The position numbers were made by a program, and so were the translations under genes. A DNA stretch of 34,724 nt, from positions 1 through 34,724 of the forward strand of contig CAJQNS010000124.1 of the NCBI GenBank assembly GCA_905479735.1, given 5' to 3'. Source of the DNA: an uncultured Desulfofustis sp. Lineage in GTDB: Bacteria > Desulfobacterota > Desulfobulbia > Desulfobulbales > Desulfocapsaceae. The notes beneath the pieces are model-generated. The model was not told the DNA's origin. It saw nothing but the letters and a program-made list of their open reading frames with translations, and searched no databases. Position 1 is the first letter of the stretch; the number at the start of each line of letters is the position of its first letter. This document shows positions 8,961-16,886 of this stretch, piece by piece.

Positions 8961-9638
8961 TTACTTTAAGGACCGGTAGTAAGTGTCCAGAGTGTATACC
9001 GCTGCCAGCGGGTTGTGACCGAGAAGCCGATCCTTGACGGCCAGAACAGTGCAGAGCGCCTCCGAATATTTGAAGAAAAGTGAGTCGTGACCGACACAGA
9101 GGCCCAGCAGAATGTTGAACTCGGTTTTTTCCCGGTTCAGCACCATGGCCTGCATGATGGGATTGCACATTGCCTCGTCACTGGAGCTGTCGATCTGATC
9201 AGCTCGGTCAAGACCTATAATCTCCTTTGAGCTTCGTCCCACTTTACACAGTACCGTGACCATCTCAAACCCACGCGAACCGATCAGCTTTTCAACCGCC
9301 TGGGCTTCTTTTCTCAAACCGATGCAGAAGGCCAGGCCCAGGCGCCGGTACTTCATACGTTCAGCGAACTCGATGATCTCTTCGATCCTCGATTTGACCG
9401 GCCTGACCTGCTCATATCCCTGATCACGATTCCCATAGCCGCTCGATTCCTGTATCGAGGCCTGTCTGGCGAATTCGTGAATATCCCCATGGGTCCTATA
9501 CTCGTCAAGACTCTGACCGGTCAGCTCCTGCAAGTTGGCAGTGGGACAGGAATCCGGGCCCTTGCCCTGCTCTTCTCTGCACAATCGATCGGAAATCTTA
9601 TAAGGGCATCGGGCACAGTTAGCTGGTGGATTTTTCAT
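8961..9638 (-). CDS. DUF1847 domain protein, putative metal-binding
   Basis: A 225-residue protein that I recognise as the DUF1847 family, whose function is not established. The N-terminus carries a cysteine set typical of it (C8, C11, C20 and C31, with C8xxC11), likely to bind a metal or an iron-sulfur cluster. The rest is a globular alpha/beta domain with further conserved-looking cysteines in FCIGLRKEA and LCVGHDS. No signal peptide or membrane segment is seen. It is the last gene of a minus-strand run, 29 bases behind the PLP-enzyme gene. It faces the SGNH hydrolase gene tail to tail without an obvious terminator in the 57-base gap. Confidence 0.8.
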   Translation of the reverse strand: MKNPPANCARCPYKISDRLCREEQGKGPDSCPTANLQELTGQSLDEYRTHGDIHEFARQASIQESSGYGNRDQGYEQVRPVKSRIEEIIEFAERMKYRRLGLAFCIGLRKEAQAVEKLIGSRGFEMVTVLCKVGRSSKEIIGLDRADQIDSSSDEAMCNPIMQAMVLNREKTEFNILLGLCVGHDSLFFKYSEALCTVLAVKDRLLGHNPLAAVYTLDTYYRSLK

Positions 9639-9667
9639 CTGCTATCTCGTAGTAATGGATTATCGGC

Positions 9668-10609
9668 TTATCTCTTTTCAAGATCCTGCTGCCACTGCTG
9701 AAGTTGCTCAAAACTGACACCCACTCCTCCGCAAACCACAAGCAGTATCGTTTTTTTATCATTTAAGAACGGCTGCTGACCATACACAGCAGCAAGCGCT
9801 GCACCGCAAGCCGGCTCTACCAGGTGACGGTGATCGGCGGCAAACTGCAGACAACTGTCTACAGCCTCCAGATCGGAAACGCTGAGACTGAGGATCTCAT
9901 GGCGACCGCACCATTCCCAGGCTTTGTCTGCCACTTTTTTGGCTCCGAGCGAGGTGGCCACAGTGGTAATACGTTCCAGTTCGAGATGGTGGCCGGCTTT
10001 CAGAGAAGCTCCAAGCGACGCTGCTCCCTCGGTCTCAACGGCCAGCACGGGAACGTCCGCCATATCGTTTCTATGCAGCCCCTCCAGCACCCCACAGAGC
10101 AGCCCGCCACCGCCCACCGAAAGCACTACCGCATCGGGGCGAAGCCCGCTTTGCTTCACCTCGTCTATGAGTGTGGCATGACCCTCCCAGAGCAGCGGAT
10201 CATCAAACGGATGGATCAGCACTCGATCCCGGCCGCTGAGACTCTGGGCATGACCATGGGCTTCCTGCCAGGACTCGCCGCTGACGATCACCTCCGCCTG
10301 CTCGCATTTGATCGTCTCAATGGCACGCTCAGGGGTGGACAGCGGCACCACAACCGTAACCGGCAGGCCAAGTTTTCTGCCGCAATAGGCCACCGCGATA
10401 CCGGCGTTGCCCCCGGAGGAGCTAATAAATCTCTGCACCCCTCTGCCGGCATGGTAGCTGCAGGCCCGGCCTATGCCTCTGAGCTTGAAAGAGCCTGACG
10501 GCTGCAGCGCCTCCATTTTCAGCCAGACTTCAGAGCCGACAATCTGGGACAGCGGCGTCGATTCCAGCAGTGGTGTCTGTATGTGCAAAACCTGCATACG
10601 GTTTCTCAT
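9668..10609 (-). CDS. PLP-dependent serine/threonine dehydratase-like enzyme
   Basis: A 313-residue fold-type II PLP enzyme related to catabolic serine/threonine ammonia-lyases (threonine to 2-oxobutyrate, or serine to pyruvate). Visible motifs: the Schiff-base lysine K42 in SGSFKLRG, the substrate loop SSGGNAG (about 64-70), and the glycine-rich phosphate-binding loop GGGGL (166-170). It lacks the C-terminal ACT regulatory domain of biosynthetic IlvA, so it fits the short catabolic type. It ends ...LEKR at 9668. The start at 10609 is 3 bases after the surE stop. A second in-frame ATG four codons later is also possible. Substrate (serine, threonine or another hydroxy amino acid) is not decided by the sequence. 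A nearby RhtB-type exporter gene fits a role in amino-acid overflow or detoxification. Confidence 0.82.
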   Translation of the reverse strand: MRNRMQVLHIQTPLLESTPLSQIVGSEVWLKMEALQPSGSFKLRGIGRACSYHAGRGVQRFISSSGGNAGIAVAYCGRKLGLPVTVVVPLSTPERAIETIKCEQAEVIVSGESWQEAHGHAQSLSGRDRVLIHPFDDPLLWEGHATLIDEVKQSGLRPDAVVLSVGGGGLLCGVLEGLHRNDMADVPVLAVETEGAASLGASLKAGHHLELERITTVATSLGAKKVADKAWEWCGRHEILSLSVSDLEAVDSCLQFAADHRHLVEPACGAALAAVYGQQPFLNDKKTILLVVCGGVGVSFEQLQQWQQDLEKR

Positions 10610-10612
10610 GTC

Positions 10613-11416
10613 TTAGGATAGAAGAGAGTCGCGCAGGCTCCCGAGGTCGACCCTGGAAGTGAAGTCGAGGCTGAGCGGAGTCACCGCTACCTGCTTGTCC
10701 ACGGCCAGCGCATAGATATCCGAGTCGCTCTCGACTTCCTCTTCCGCCACTCGTATCCGGGTCTTGAAGTCACACACTCTGGTATCAATTGAGGTGTTAT
10801 CGAGATGCTTGGTGTAATAGGAGGATCGGGAGAGTCTGGTCATCTGCCAACCCGTGTCCTCGTCGGCCCCATCGGGAACATCGATCTTGAGCAGATCTAC
10901 ATCGGCAGGCAGTTTCCTGCCCAGGACAAGTCTTGTAAACTTCCTCAGAAAGTAGGCGGCGGCCCGCCAGTCCTGGGAGGTATAGTTGTGGTGCGAGGCG
11001 ATGTCGGTCTGCTTGGAAACCGCAAGAGCAGCAACACCGTGGCTGGAGGCTTCCAAGGCTGCTCCCACGGTACCGGAGCAGCTGATCATATTGCCGAGAT
11101 TTTCACCGTAATTGATCCCTGATATCAGGATATCGGGTTTATCGAAGCGGAACAGGGTGAACATCGCATGGCGTACGACCTGGGCAGGTGAACAGGGGCA
11201 GTGATAGGCCGCTATGTCTGTCTCGTCGCCAGAGTAGCTGACCTTCTCGAGCTTCGACTGTTTGTTGCCGGTCAATCCCCTCCCGGTGGCCGTCTGCTGA
11301 TCGGTTGGGGCGACGATGGTGATCCTGCCGAGATCGACCACCGCCTGCACCGCAGCCCGGAGGCCCGGAGAGTCGATACCGTCGTCGTTGGTAATGGCTA
11401 TATGTGCATCCTTCAT
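10613..11416 (-). CDS. surE: 5'-nucleotidase / survival protein SurE
   Basis: A 267-residue SurE phosphatase, which removes phosphate from nucleoside 5'- and 3'-monophosphates using a divalent metal. The metal site is clear: NDDGIDSPG at the N-terminus (N10, D11, D12) and SGINYGENLGN in the middle, followed by SCSGTVGAALEA. The length is standard. It often pairs with pcm in other bacteria. Here it lies between a methyltransferase and a PLP lyase in a tightly packed run with gaps of 25 and 3 bases. The upstream methyltransferase gene is a small-molecule type and not Pcm. Confidence 0.95.
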   Translation of the reverse strand: MKDAHIAITNDDGIDSPGLRAAVQAVVDLGRITIVAPTDQQTATGRGLTGNKQSKLEKVSYSGDETDIAAYHCPCSPAQVVRHAMFTLFRFDKPDILISGINYGENLGNMISCSGTVGAALEASSHGVAALAVSKQTDIASHHNYTSQDWRAAAYFLRKFTRLVLGRKLPADVDLLKIDVPDGADEDTGWQMTRLSRSSYYTKHLDNTSIDTRVCDFKTRIRVAEEEVESDSDIYALAVDKQVAVTPLSLDFTSRVDLGSLRDSLLS

Positions 11417-11441
11417 CTGCTCTTAATCACGCTCCTCTCGC

Positions 11442-12239
11442 TTACTGCGGTTTTTGGGCCTCAACTTCCAGCCGTACCATGGCCACATGTACCTTTCCTC
11501 GTGTATCAAGCGGCACATGTTTCATATATTCACTAGTCAGCTCGTCAATGAACAGATCTCTTTTCGATTCATCAAGCCGTCCGGTATAGGGCAGCCAGGT
11601 GGTGCGTATCCAGCCTTTTAGTCCTTCACGGCCGTCATGCTCCATGTCCCTGTCGATCAACTCAACGCGGTGGTTTATAAACCCCGCCTCGTCCAATAAC
11701 CCCTGGTAGTGCTCAACCCCATGGAAGCCATAGGGGAATTCGAATCCTTTGAAATAGTGACGATATTGCGGCTGCTCGACAAGCTTTTCCAGGACTCTGA
11801 GGATGTCTTTGGCATTGCCCTGCCCTCCCATCTGCAGCAACACCCTGCCGCCTGGTCGCAGGCAGCTGTATATCGATGCGACCACCGGCCGGTGATCTTT
11901 CAGCCAGTGCAGTGCGGCATTGGAAAATACCTGATCAAACTGGGGGCCGAAGGTCAGATCGGCAGCATCCATCATCTCGAAGACCAGATTCTTATAGTCT
12001 TGTGGCGGATATCGTTTGCGAGCCAGATCGATCATCGACTCTGAACTGTCGATACCAACGACCCTCCCAGCGGGTAGCAGGGAGGCTATTTCAGCAGTTA
12101 CCTTGCCGTCACCGCAGCCAATATCGAGCAGCTCTTCCGTACCACCCAGCGGCAACTTGGCAATCAACTCCCGGGCCCATTGCTGCTGAGCGCTGGAATG
12201 GACTTCATAATCCTTGCTGTCCCAATTATAGGTACCCAT
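11442..12239 (-). CDS. Class I SAM-dependent methyltransferase (trans-aconitate methyltransferase-like)
   Basis: A 265-residue methyltransferase with the SAM-binding motif I as LLDIGCGDG (about 37-45), the acidic motif II GIDSSESMI and the typical motif IV region VFSNAALHWL. The HW in that region and the overall length resemble trans-aconitate 2-methyltransferase and related enzymes. The substrate is unknown. The start at 12239 (MGTYNWDSKDYE) is chosen because family members begin just before this segment and a GAGG lies 7 bases upstream. A longer frame opening at 12338 would overlap the exporter gene by 73 bases and adds residues unlike the family. It sits in the minus-strand run between surE and the RhtB-type gene. 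Confidence 0.85.
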   Translation of the reverse strand: MGTYNWDSKDYEVHSSAQQQWARELIAKLPLGGTEELLDIGCGDGKVTAEIASLLPAGRVVGIDSSESMIDLARKRYPPQDYKNLVFEMMDAADLTFGPQFDQVFSNAALHWLKDHRPVVASIYSCLRPGGRVLLQMGGQGNAKDILRVLEKLVEQPQYRHYFKGFEFPYGFHGVEHYQGLLDEAGFINHRVELIDRDMEHDGREGLKGWIRTTWLPYTGRLDESKRDLFIDELTSEYMKHVPLDTRGKVHVAMVRLEVEAQKPQ

Positions 12240-12265
12240 GCTCGCGCCTCGATCTCCGCTCCGGA

Positions 12266-12889
12266 TCAGCTCTGCTGAAACCCTGCCGTGATAATGCCCG
12301 CACCTATCAAGGCCGACCCGCCACCCCGGTTGAGCCACCGCCGAGCGGACTGTTTCTGCAGAACTTCATTGAATTGTCCGGCGAACAGACCATACATCAG
12401 GGCATTCAAGGCAGCCAGAGTTAGAAAGGTCAGGCCGAGCAGGCACAACTGGCCAATGGCCCCTGAAGAACTGCTCACAAATTGCGGTAGAAAGGCGATG
12501 AAAAAGGTGATGCTTTTCGGATTCAGGGCGGTAACGATAAATGAAGACCTGAACAGGGATCTATCTGCTTTCTTCAACAGGCCGGGTTGTATCTCTTGCT
12601 GATCGGTTTTTGAGGTCCAAAGCCTGACCCCTAAATAGACCAGGTAGAGAGCCCCGATCCATTTCAGCATAGTGAACAGCTCAGCCGATACGCTCAACAG
12701 ACTCCCCACCCCGACCAGGGACAGGGTCATTGCCGTGAAATCTCCGGCCACCACACCAGCTGCCAGCGGCAGTACAGATCTCTTGCCCTGGGCGATGGCC
12801 TGACTGACAACAAGAATGATTGTCGGCCCCGGAATAATCAAGATCAGACTCGAAGCCAACACAAAACCGATATACAACTCCAGACTCAT
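12266..12889 (-). CDS. LysE/RhtB-family amino-acid exporter
   Basis: A 207-residue inner-membrane protein with about six hydrophobic segments and the LysE/RhtB N-terminal signature (residues 14-40, with IIPGPTIILVVSQAI and GKRSVLPLAAGVVAGD). Relatives export homoserine, threonine, lysine, leucine or other small amino acids and homoserine lactones. The internal segment LNPKSITFFIAFLPQFV is also typical. The ATG has a strong AAGGAG ribosome site. It is the first gene of the minus-strand run that includes a threonine/serine dehydratase-like enzyme, which suggests amino-acid homeostasis. The exact substrate is not predictable. Confidence 0.9.
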   Translation of the reverse strand: MSLELYIGFVLASSLILIIPGPTIILVVSQAIAQGKRSVLPLAAGVVAGDFTAMTLSLVGVGSLLSVSAELFTMLKWIGALYLVYLGVRLWTSKTDQQEIQPGLLKKADRSLFRSSFIVTALNPKSITFFIAFLPQFVSSSSGAIGQLCLLGLTFLTLAALNALMYGLFAGQFNEVLQKQSARRWLNRGGGSALIGAGIITAGFQQS

Positions 12890-12958
12890 GTCATTCTCCT
12901 TTTATATCTCAGACCGTCCCTCAGAAGTGAACGGCTGGAGTAACAATACCGGTTCTAC

Positions 12959-12973
12959 AACAATACGATTGTT
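12959..12973. promoter_or_regulatory. Short palindrome in the RhtB/GST divergent intergenic region
   Basis: AACAAT-acg-ATTGTT is a perfect 6-bp inverted repeat with a 3-base centre, placed in the 194-base gap between the divergent exporter and glutathione S-transferase genes. It has the size of a dimeric repressor operator. No regulator gene is nearby, and it could be chance. Confidence 0.25.
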
Positions 12974-13083
12974 TCGGCCAGGTGATTTCTTCGCTCGTCA
13001 GAGCCCCGCAATTTTATTAGAATGGACATCAATTAAGCTCCGCCAGCACATCCCCCCTTAATCCAATAACTAACTGGCATGCT

Positions 13084-13731
13084 ATGTATACACTCGTCAT
13101 CGGAAACAAGAATTATTCATCCTGGTCTCTGAGAGGCTGGCTCCTGCTGAGGCAGTTCAATATCAACTTCGAAGAGGTACGGCTGCCGCTCTATTCGGAA
13201 ACCTTCAGCGAGAAGATCAAAGAATATTCACCCAGCGGTCTGGTGCCGATTCTCGTCACCGGGGATCAGTCCATCTGGGATTCTCTGGCCATTTGCGAGT
13301 TTATCGCCGAACAACACCCTGAGTTGCGGTGCTGGCCGACAGATCTGAGGGCTCGGGCGATTGCCCGGAGTGTCAGCAACGAGATGCACTCCGGCTTTTT
13401 CCAGATCAGAAACAATCTGCCGATGAACTGCAGGCGCGCCAAGGCTATTGAAGCCAGCACCCCGGAACTTGACAGAGAAGTTGCCAGAGTCAGCGAAATC
13501 TGGAGAACTTGCAGAGAATCTTTCGGTGACTCAGGGAGCTTTCTGTTCGGTGACTTCTCGATCGCAGACGTCATGTACGCTCCGGTGGTGCTCCGCTTCA
13601 AAAGTTACCTCATTGAACTGGGCATGGTCGAGACCGAGTACATGCAGTCCATGCTGTCAGTAGCTTCTCTGCAGGAATGGATTGACGACGCCCTAGCGGA
13701 AGAGGAAGTAATCGACCTTTACGAGCAGTAG
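13084..13731 (+). CDS. Glutathione S-transferase family protein
   Basis: A 215-residue soluble GST. The thioredoxin-like N-terminal domain (about 1-78) begins MYTLVIGNKNYSSWSLRGWL, a form typical of a bacterial GST subgroup in which S12/S13 sit at the glutathione-activating position. It contains GLVPILV with the cis-proline and WDSLAICEFIAE (about 65-76). The all-alpha C-terminal domain follows, with GDFSIADVMYAPVV as the conserved N-capping/ID motif. It likely conjugates or reduces electrophiles with glutathione or a related thiol. It is a single-gene unit, divergent from the exporter gene and followed by a gene-poor stretch. The ribosome site is weak. Confidence 0.9.
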   Translation: MYTLVIGNKNYSSWSLRGWLLLRQFNINFEEVRLPLYSETFSEKIKEYSPSGLVPILVTGDQSIWDSLAICEFIAEQHPELRCWPTDLRARAIARSVSNEMHSGFFQIRNNLPMNCRRAKAIEASTPELDREVARVSEIWRTCRESFGDSGSFLFGDFSIADVMYAPVVLRFKSYLIELGMVETEYMQSMLSVASLQEWIDDALAEEEVIDLYEQ

Positions 13732-13881
13732 CGGTTTATTTTAGTATGAAGATAGGGAAACTTCATGCTATGACGATGTTGACAGACGAACATTTTCATC
13801 GCAGCAGGGATGACTCAGTTCAGCAGCAAATGGAGAAGAGTTGATGAGGACTGGGGCTAGCGCTTGCTGCTGCAGGCCACA

Positions 13882-14156
13882 GAGCCCCTTAGCCCGGATA
13901 TTTCATGAAAAAACAGCAAAAAATTCAATTATAGATACAATATCAGCGAGATAGGAACAGCCCTTCCCCTTAGCCTAATGATACAGTTTGTACTTTTTAG
14001 GTTCAACGATGAAACAACAGAGTTTCCACCCTGCGGGCGAGTCGATACGGCCCGCCATCCCGCGTCGCTTTTGGGAAAGGCATATTAAAGATATAGCCTC
14101 CCCCAGTCTCCTTGGCTGGCAGGCCGCCTCAACTCGTGAAATATCCGTTCTAGCTC
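13882..14156. repeat. Imperfect inverted-repeat pair, possible MITE or decayed insertion sequence
   Basis: The left arm (13882-13905) reads GAGC...TAGCCCGGATATTTCA. The right arm (14137-14156) reads TGAAATATCCGTTCTAGCTC. They share an 11-bp perfect inverted core (CGGATATTTCA / TGAAATATCCG) and an outer TAG and GAG(C) in register, allowing a 4-base length difference. The interior is about 230 bases and has no intact transposase. This looks like the ends of a small non-autonomous or decayed element. The family is not established, and no target-site duplication was identified with confidence. Confidence 0.45.
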
Positions 14157-14188
14157 ATTTGTTCTGTCTGGGGGACCGTTTTAGCTGA
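13988..14188 (+). pseudogene. Doubtful short frame, possible fragment of a recombinase N-terminus
   Basis: A 66-codon frame that can start at TTG 13988 or, better, at ATG 14009 (MKQQSFHPAGES...). It contains the stretch RRFWERHIKDI, reminiscent of FWERY-type segments near the N-terminus of some tyrosine recombinases and integron integrases. It then runs into the right arm of the inverted repeat and stops. There is no good ribosome site and no catalytic domain. It is more likely a broken fragment or chance frame than a gene. Confidence 0.2.
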
Positions 14189-14303
14189 AGAGTAAATGTA
14201 GAAAACTACAACCGATACCCCACGGAACGTTTAGCCTCAGCACCTGGTCGAAAATAGAGTGAAAATAGAGTTGTAGGTACAAAAAGGGAAAGAAGAAAAT
14301 CGC

Positions 14304-15935
14304 CTATCCGGCTCGGGTAAATGGATGATGCTCAACGGTGAATTCCCAGGATTGGGTCTTTGGTTGCCGGGATAACACAAGCCAATACATCTGCTCAGAG
14401 TCCGATTCCGGGTAGTCGGTGGTATAATGCAATCCTCGTGATTCCTTTCTCAACATTGCCGACTCAACAATCAGTTGCGACACCTGGGCGATATTTCTCA
14501 GCTCCACCATATTTCGGGTTATTTTATGGTTTGCGTAGAGGGATTCTATTTCCCGGGTAATCGAGATAATCCTTTGTCGTGCCAGTTCGAGCCGTTTACT
14601 GTTTCTGACAATACCGACATAGTTCCACATGGTCCTGCGCAGCACATCCCAATTGTGATTGATCAGGATGTTTTCGTCCAACTCTTGAGTCGGCTGAATG
14701 GGATCTGGAAATTCATCGGTCCCCTGCCCCCGGTCTTTGATTCTTTCCAGGTTTTCCTTGCAGTAAGTCGCTGCTTTTTCTGCAAAAACAACCGCCTCCA
14801 ACAAGGAATTGCTGGCCAGCCTATTGGCACCGTGCAATCCTGTGCAAGCGGTCTCTCCAATTGCCATAAGCCCTTCAATTGAGCTGTTACCAAACTCATC
14901 GACCAGAACGCCGCCGCACATATAGTGCGCAGCAGGAACCACAGGTATTGCCTCTTTAGTAATATCAATCCCATACTTCAGACACTCGGAGTAAATCCCG
15001 GGAAATCTCGTTTTTATAAAGGACGCATCTTTGTGGCTGATATCAAGGAACACGGAATCGTCACCGCTCTCCTTCATTTCCTGGTCAATTGAACGGGCCA
15101 CCATATCTCGGGTAGCCAATTCGGCCCGGGAATCGTATTTATCCATAAAGCGCTCCCCATCCCGGTTGAAAAGCAGCCCACCTTCCCCCCTCACCGCCTC
15201 GGAAATAAGAAAGTTCTTTGCTTGAGGATGAAACAGACAGGTCGGGTGGAACTGCACAAACTCCATATTTGCGATGCGTGCACCGGCCCTGCAGGCAGCC
15301 GCCACCCCGTCACCAGTGGCGATGTCGGGATTACTCGTGTAGAGATAGACTTTTCCGGTACCACCAGTACATAAAACCGTCTGGTCCGCAACAAAACGAT
15401 GTATTTGGCCACCTTCATCAAGCACAAATGCTCCACAGCAGCGACTTTCCCCTCCATTGGCAGCAACCATCAGGTCGACAACCATATGATCTTCGAAAAG
15501 AGTTATTGACGGGGCACCTCTTACCAACTCCAGCAGTGTTGTCTCAATGGCTCTCCCGGTAAGATCATAGGCGTGGGCAACCCTACGGTTACTGTGCCCC
15601 CCCTCGCGCCCAAGACTCAGCGACTCACCATCATTATTTACAACAAAATCAACACCATAAGAGATTAAATCTTTAACTCTATCGTAGCCTCTAGTCACCA
15701 CCTCCTGGACAGTCGCGTAATCACAAAGACCTCCGCCGGCAGTCAGAGTATCAGCGATATGGGCGCTTATGGAATCGTTTTCTTGGTCAAGAACTGCAGC
15801 TATACCCCCTTGGGCCAGGTTGGTCGCTGTATCCGCCATCCCTTTCTTGGTGATCACGACGACGTCGCCCAAACGGGCAACTCTGAGGGCAAAAGATAAT
15901 CCGGCGATTCCGCTGCCAATAACTAGAAATTTCAT
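14304..15935 (-). CDS. nadB: L-aspartate oxidase
   Basis: A 543-residue flavoprotein that oxidises L-aspartate to iminoaspartate, the first step of de novo NAD synthesis. The N-terminal FAD-binding loop is GSGIAGLSFAL (from residue 7). The segment TNLAQGGIAAV, the active-site region HPTCLFH and the sequence GETACTGLHGANRLASNSLLEA near the C-terminal side of the FAD domain are diagnostic for NadB over fumarate reductase and succinate dehydrogenase. The length fits. The ATG is at 15935 with a weak GAAG-type ribosome site. nadA and nadC are not in this window. It diverges from parA, and a perfect parS site lies 31 bases upstream of its start. Confidence 0.97.
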   Translation of the reverse strand: MKFLVIGSGIAGLSFALRVARLGDVVVITKKGMADTATNLAQGGIAAVLDQENDSISAHIADTLTAGGGLCDYATVQEVVTRGYDRVKDLISYGVDFVVNNDGESLSLGREGGHSNRRVAHAYDLTGRAIETTLLELVRGAPSITLFEDHMVVDLMVAANGGESRCCGAFVLDEGGQIHRFVADQTVLCTGGTGKVYLYTSNPDIATGDGVAAACRAGARIANMEFVQFHPTCLFHPQAKNFLISEAVRGEGGLLFNRDGERFMDKYDSRAELATRDMVARSIDQEMKESGDDSVFLDISHKDASFIKTRFPGIYSECLKYGIDITKEAIPVVPAAHYMCGGVLVDEFGNSSIEGLMAIGETACTGLHGANRLASNSLLEAVVFAEKAATYCKENLERIKDRGQGTDEFPDPIQPTQELDENILINHNWDVLRRTMWNYVGIVRNSKRLELARQRIISITREIESLYANHKITRNMVELRNIAQVSQLIVESAMLRKESRGLHYTTDYPESDSEQMYWLVLSRQPKTQSWEFTVEHHPFTRAG

Positions 15936-15965
15936 TTCAGAATCTTCTTCGAACTAAATGTCACA

Positions 15966-15981
15966 TGTTTCACGTGAAACA
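15966..15981. promoter_or_regulatory. parS centromere site
   Basis: TGTTTCACGTGAAACA is an exact match to the conserved 16-bp bacterial parS palindrome bound by ParB. It lies between nadB and parA-parB. ParB loaded here spreads on the DNA and recruits ParA and condensin for chromosome segregation. parS sites cluster near the replication origin, which supports an origin-proximal location for this window. Confidence 0.96.
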
Positions 15982-16037
15982 CTAAGAAAAAATATACGCT
16001 TAAAGTGGCGAGTTTGAGACGTTGAAGCAAATAATCA

Positions 16038-16066
16038 TTGAGCGTTTATTTCTCCTGGTTTATAAA
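16038..16066 (+). promoter_or_regulatory. Putative sigma-70 promoter for parA-parB
   Basis: TTGAGC (16038-16043), a 17-base spacer and TATAAA (16061-16066) form a good promoter match 43 bases before the parA start. It lies about 57 bases downstream of parS, so ParB bound to parS and spreading could repress it. Confidence 0.6.
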
Positions 16067-16109
16067 GACCTATGAGAATTAATCATATTTGAGATGAGGG
16101 TATATCACA

Positions 16110-16883
16110 ATGGGAAATAACTCAACAGTTATTGCTGTTGCTAATCAGAAGGGTGGGGTGGGTAAGACGACTACTGCAGTCAACCTCTCCTGTGCACTCG
16201 CTCTAAGAAAAAAGCAGGTACTCCTTGTTGACTCAGATCCTCAGGGAAATGCTTCCAGTGGGGTTGGCGTTAAAGTAGCTAACAGAAACAAAAACCTCTA
16301 CCAGGTACTCTGTGGAGATGCTTCGGTCGTCGATGTCATTCTAAACACCAATGTAAAAAAACTCTCCGTTCTACCCTCCAACATTGATCTAGTGGCGGCA
16401 GAGTTAGAGCTGATCAGCCAGAAGAATAGAGAAAAGTTTTTAAAAAAATCTCTGAAACCACTTCTTCCCGAGTTTGATTACATTATTGTCGACTGTCCTC
16501 CCTCGCTTGGGCTTCTCACCCTCAATGCACTTACCGCAGCCCACTCCATACTCATACCGATGCAATGCGAGTACTATGCTATGGAGGGATTGGCGCAACT
16601 GATCAATACAGTTAGATCTGTAAAACAGTCTTTCAACAAAAAGCTATACATAGAGGGGCTGCTGCTTACCATGTTCGACAAACGAAATCGTTTGTCTCAT
16701 CAAGTGGCGGCGGAAATTCATAACCATTTTGGCGATCAGGTGTTCACAACTCGTATACCGCGCAATGTGCGACTCAGTGAAAGCCCAAGTCACGGCAAGA
16801 CCATCATGGAATACGATATCAAGTGCACCGGCGCTCAGGCCTATAAGGCTTTGGCGCTTGAATTCCTTAAACGACAGGTGTGA
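16110..16883 (+). CDS. parA: Chromosome partitioning ATPase ParA (Soj)
   Basis: A 257-residue deviant-Walker ATPase. The Walker A motif is KGGVGKT (14-20) with the signature lysine K14. DSDPQGN (41-47) is the A' motif and DCPPSLGLLT the Walker B region. The N-terminus is short, without a helix-turn-helix, as in chromosomal Soj-type and unlike P1-type plasmid ParA. It binds DNA nonspecifically as an ATP dimer and moves ParB-parS complexes. The ATG at 16110 is preceded by GATGAGGG. parB starts 3 bases after its stop, so they form an operon. Base composition and codon use look somewhat more AT-rich than in the rlmD-lolD region. Confidence 0.97.
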   Translation: MGNNSTVIAVANQKGGVGKTTTAVNLSCALALRKKQVLLVDSDPQGNASSGVGVKVANRNKNLYQVLCGDASVVDVILNTNVKKLSVLPSNIDLVAAELELISQKNREKFLKKSLKPLLPEFDYIIVDCPPSLGLLTLNALTAAHSILIPMQCEYYAMEGLAQLINTVRSVKQSFNKKLYIEGLLLTMFDKRNRLSHQVAAEIHNHFGDQVFTTRIPRNVRLSESPSHGKTIMEYDIKCTGAQAYKALALEFLKRQV

Positions 16884-16886
16884 AAA

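Larger units (their letters stand above)
13732..14303. other. Gene-poor 572-base stretch with remnant-like sequence
   Basis: This gap lies between the end of the GST gene and the end of nadB. It contains an inverted-repeat pair (see 13882-14156), several short open frames with no convincing ribosome site, an 11-base tandem duplication GAAAATAGAGT (about 14250-14271) and CTACAAC...GTTGTAG arms around 14206 and 14270. I see no intact gene, RNA gene or clear terminator for either convergent transcript. Confidence 0.5.

Noticed and set aside
13746-13844. A 32-codon frame starting MKIGKLHAM after the GST gene
   Set aside because: It is short, has no ribosome site and no recognisable similarity; treated as noise in the degenerate gap.
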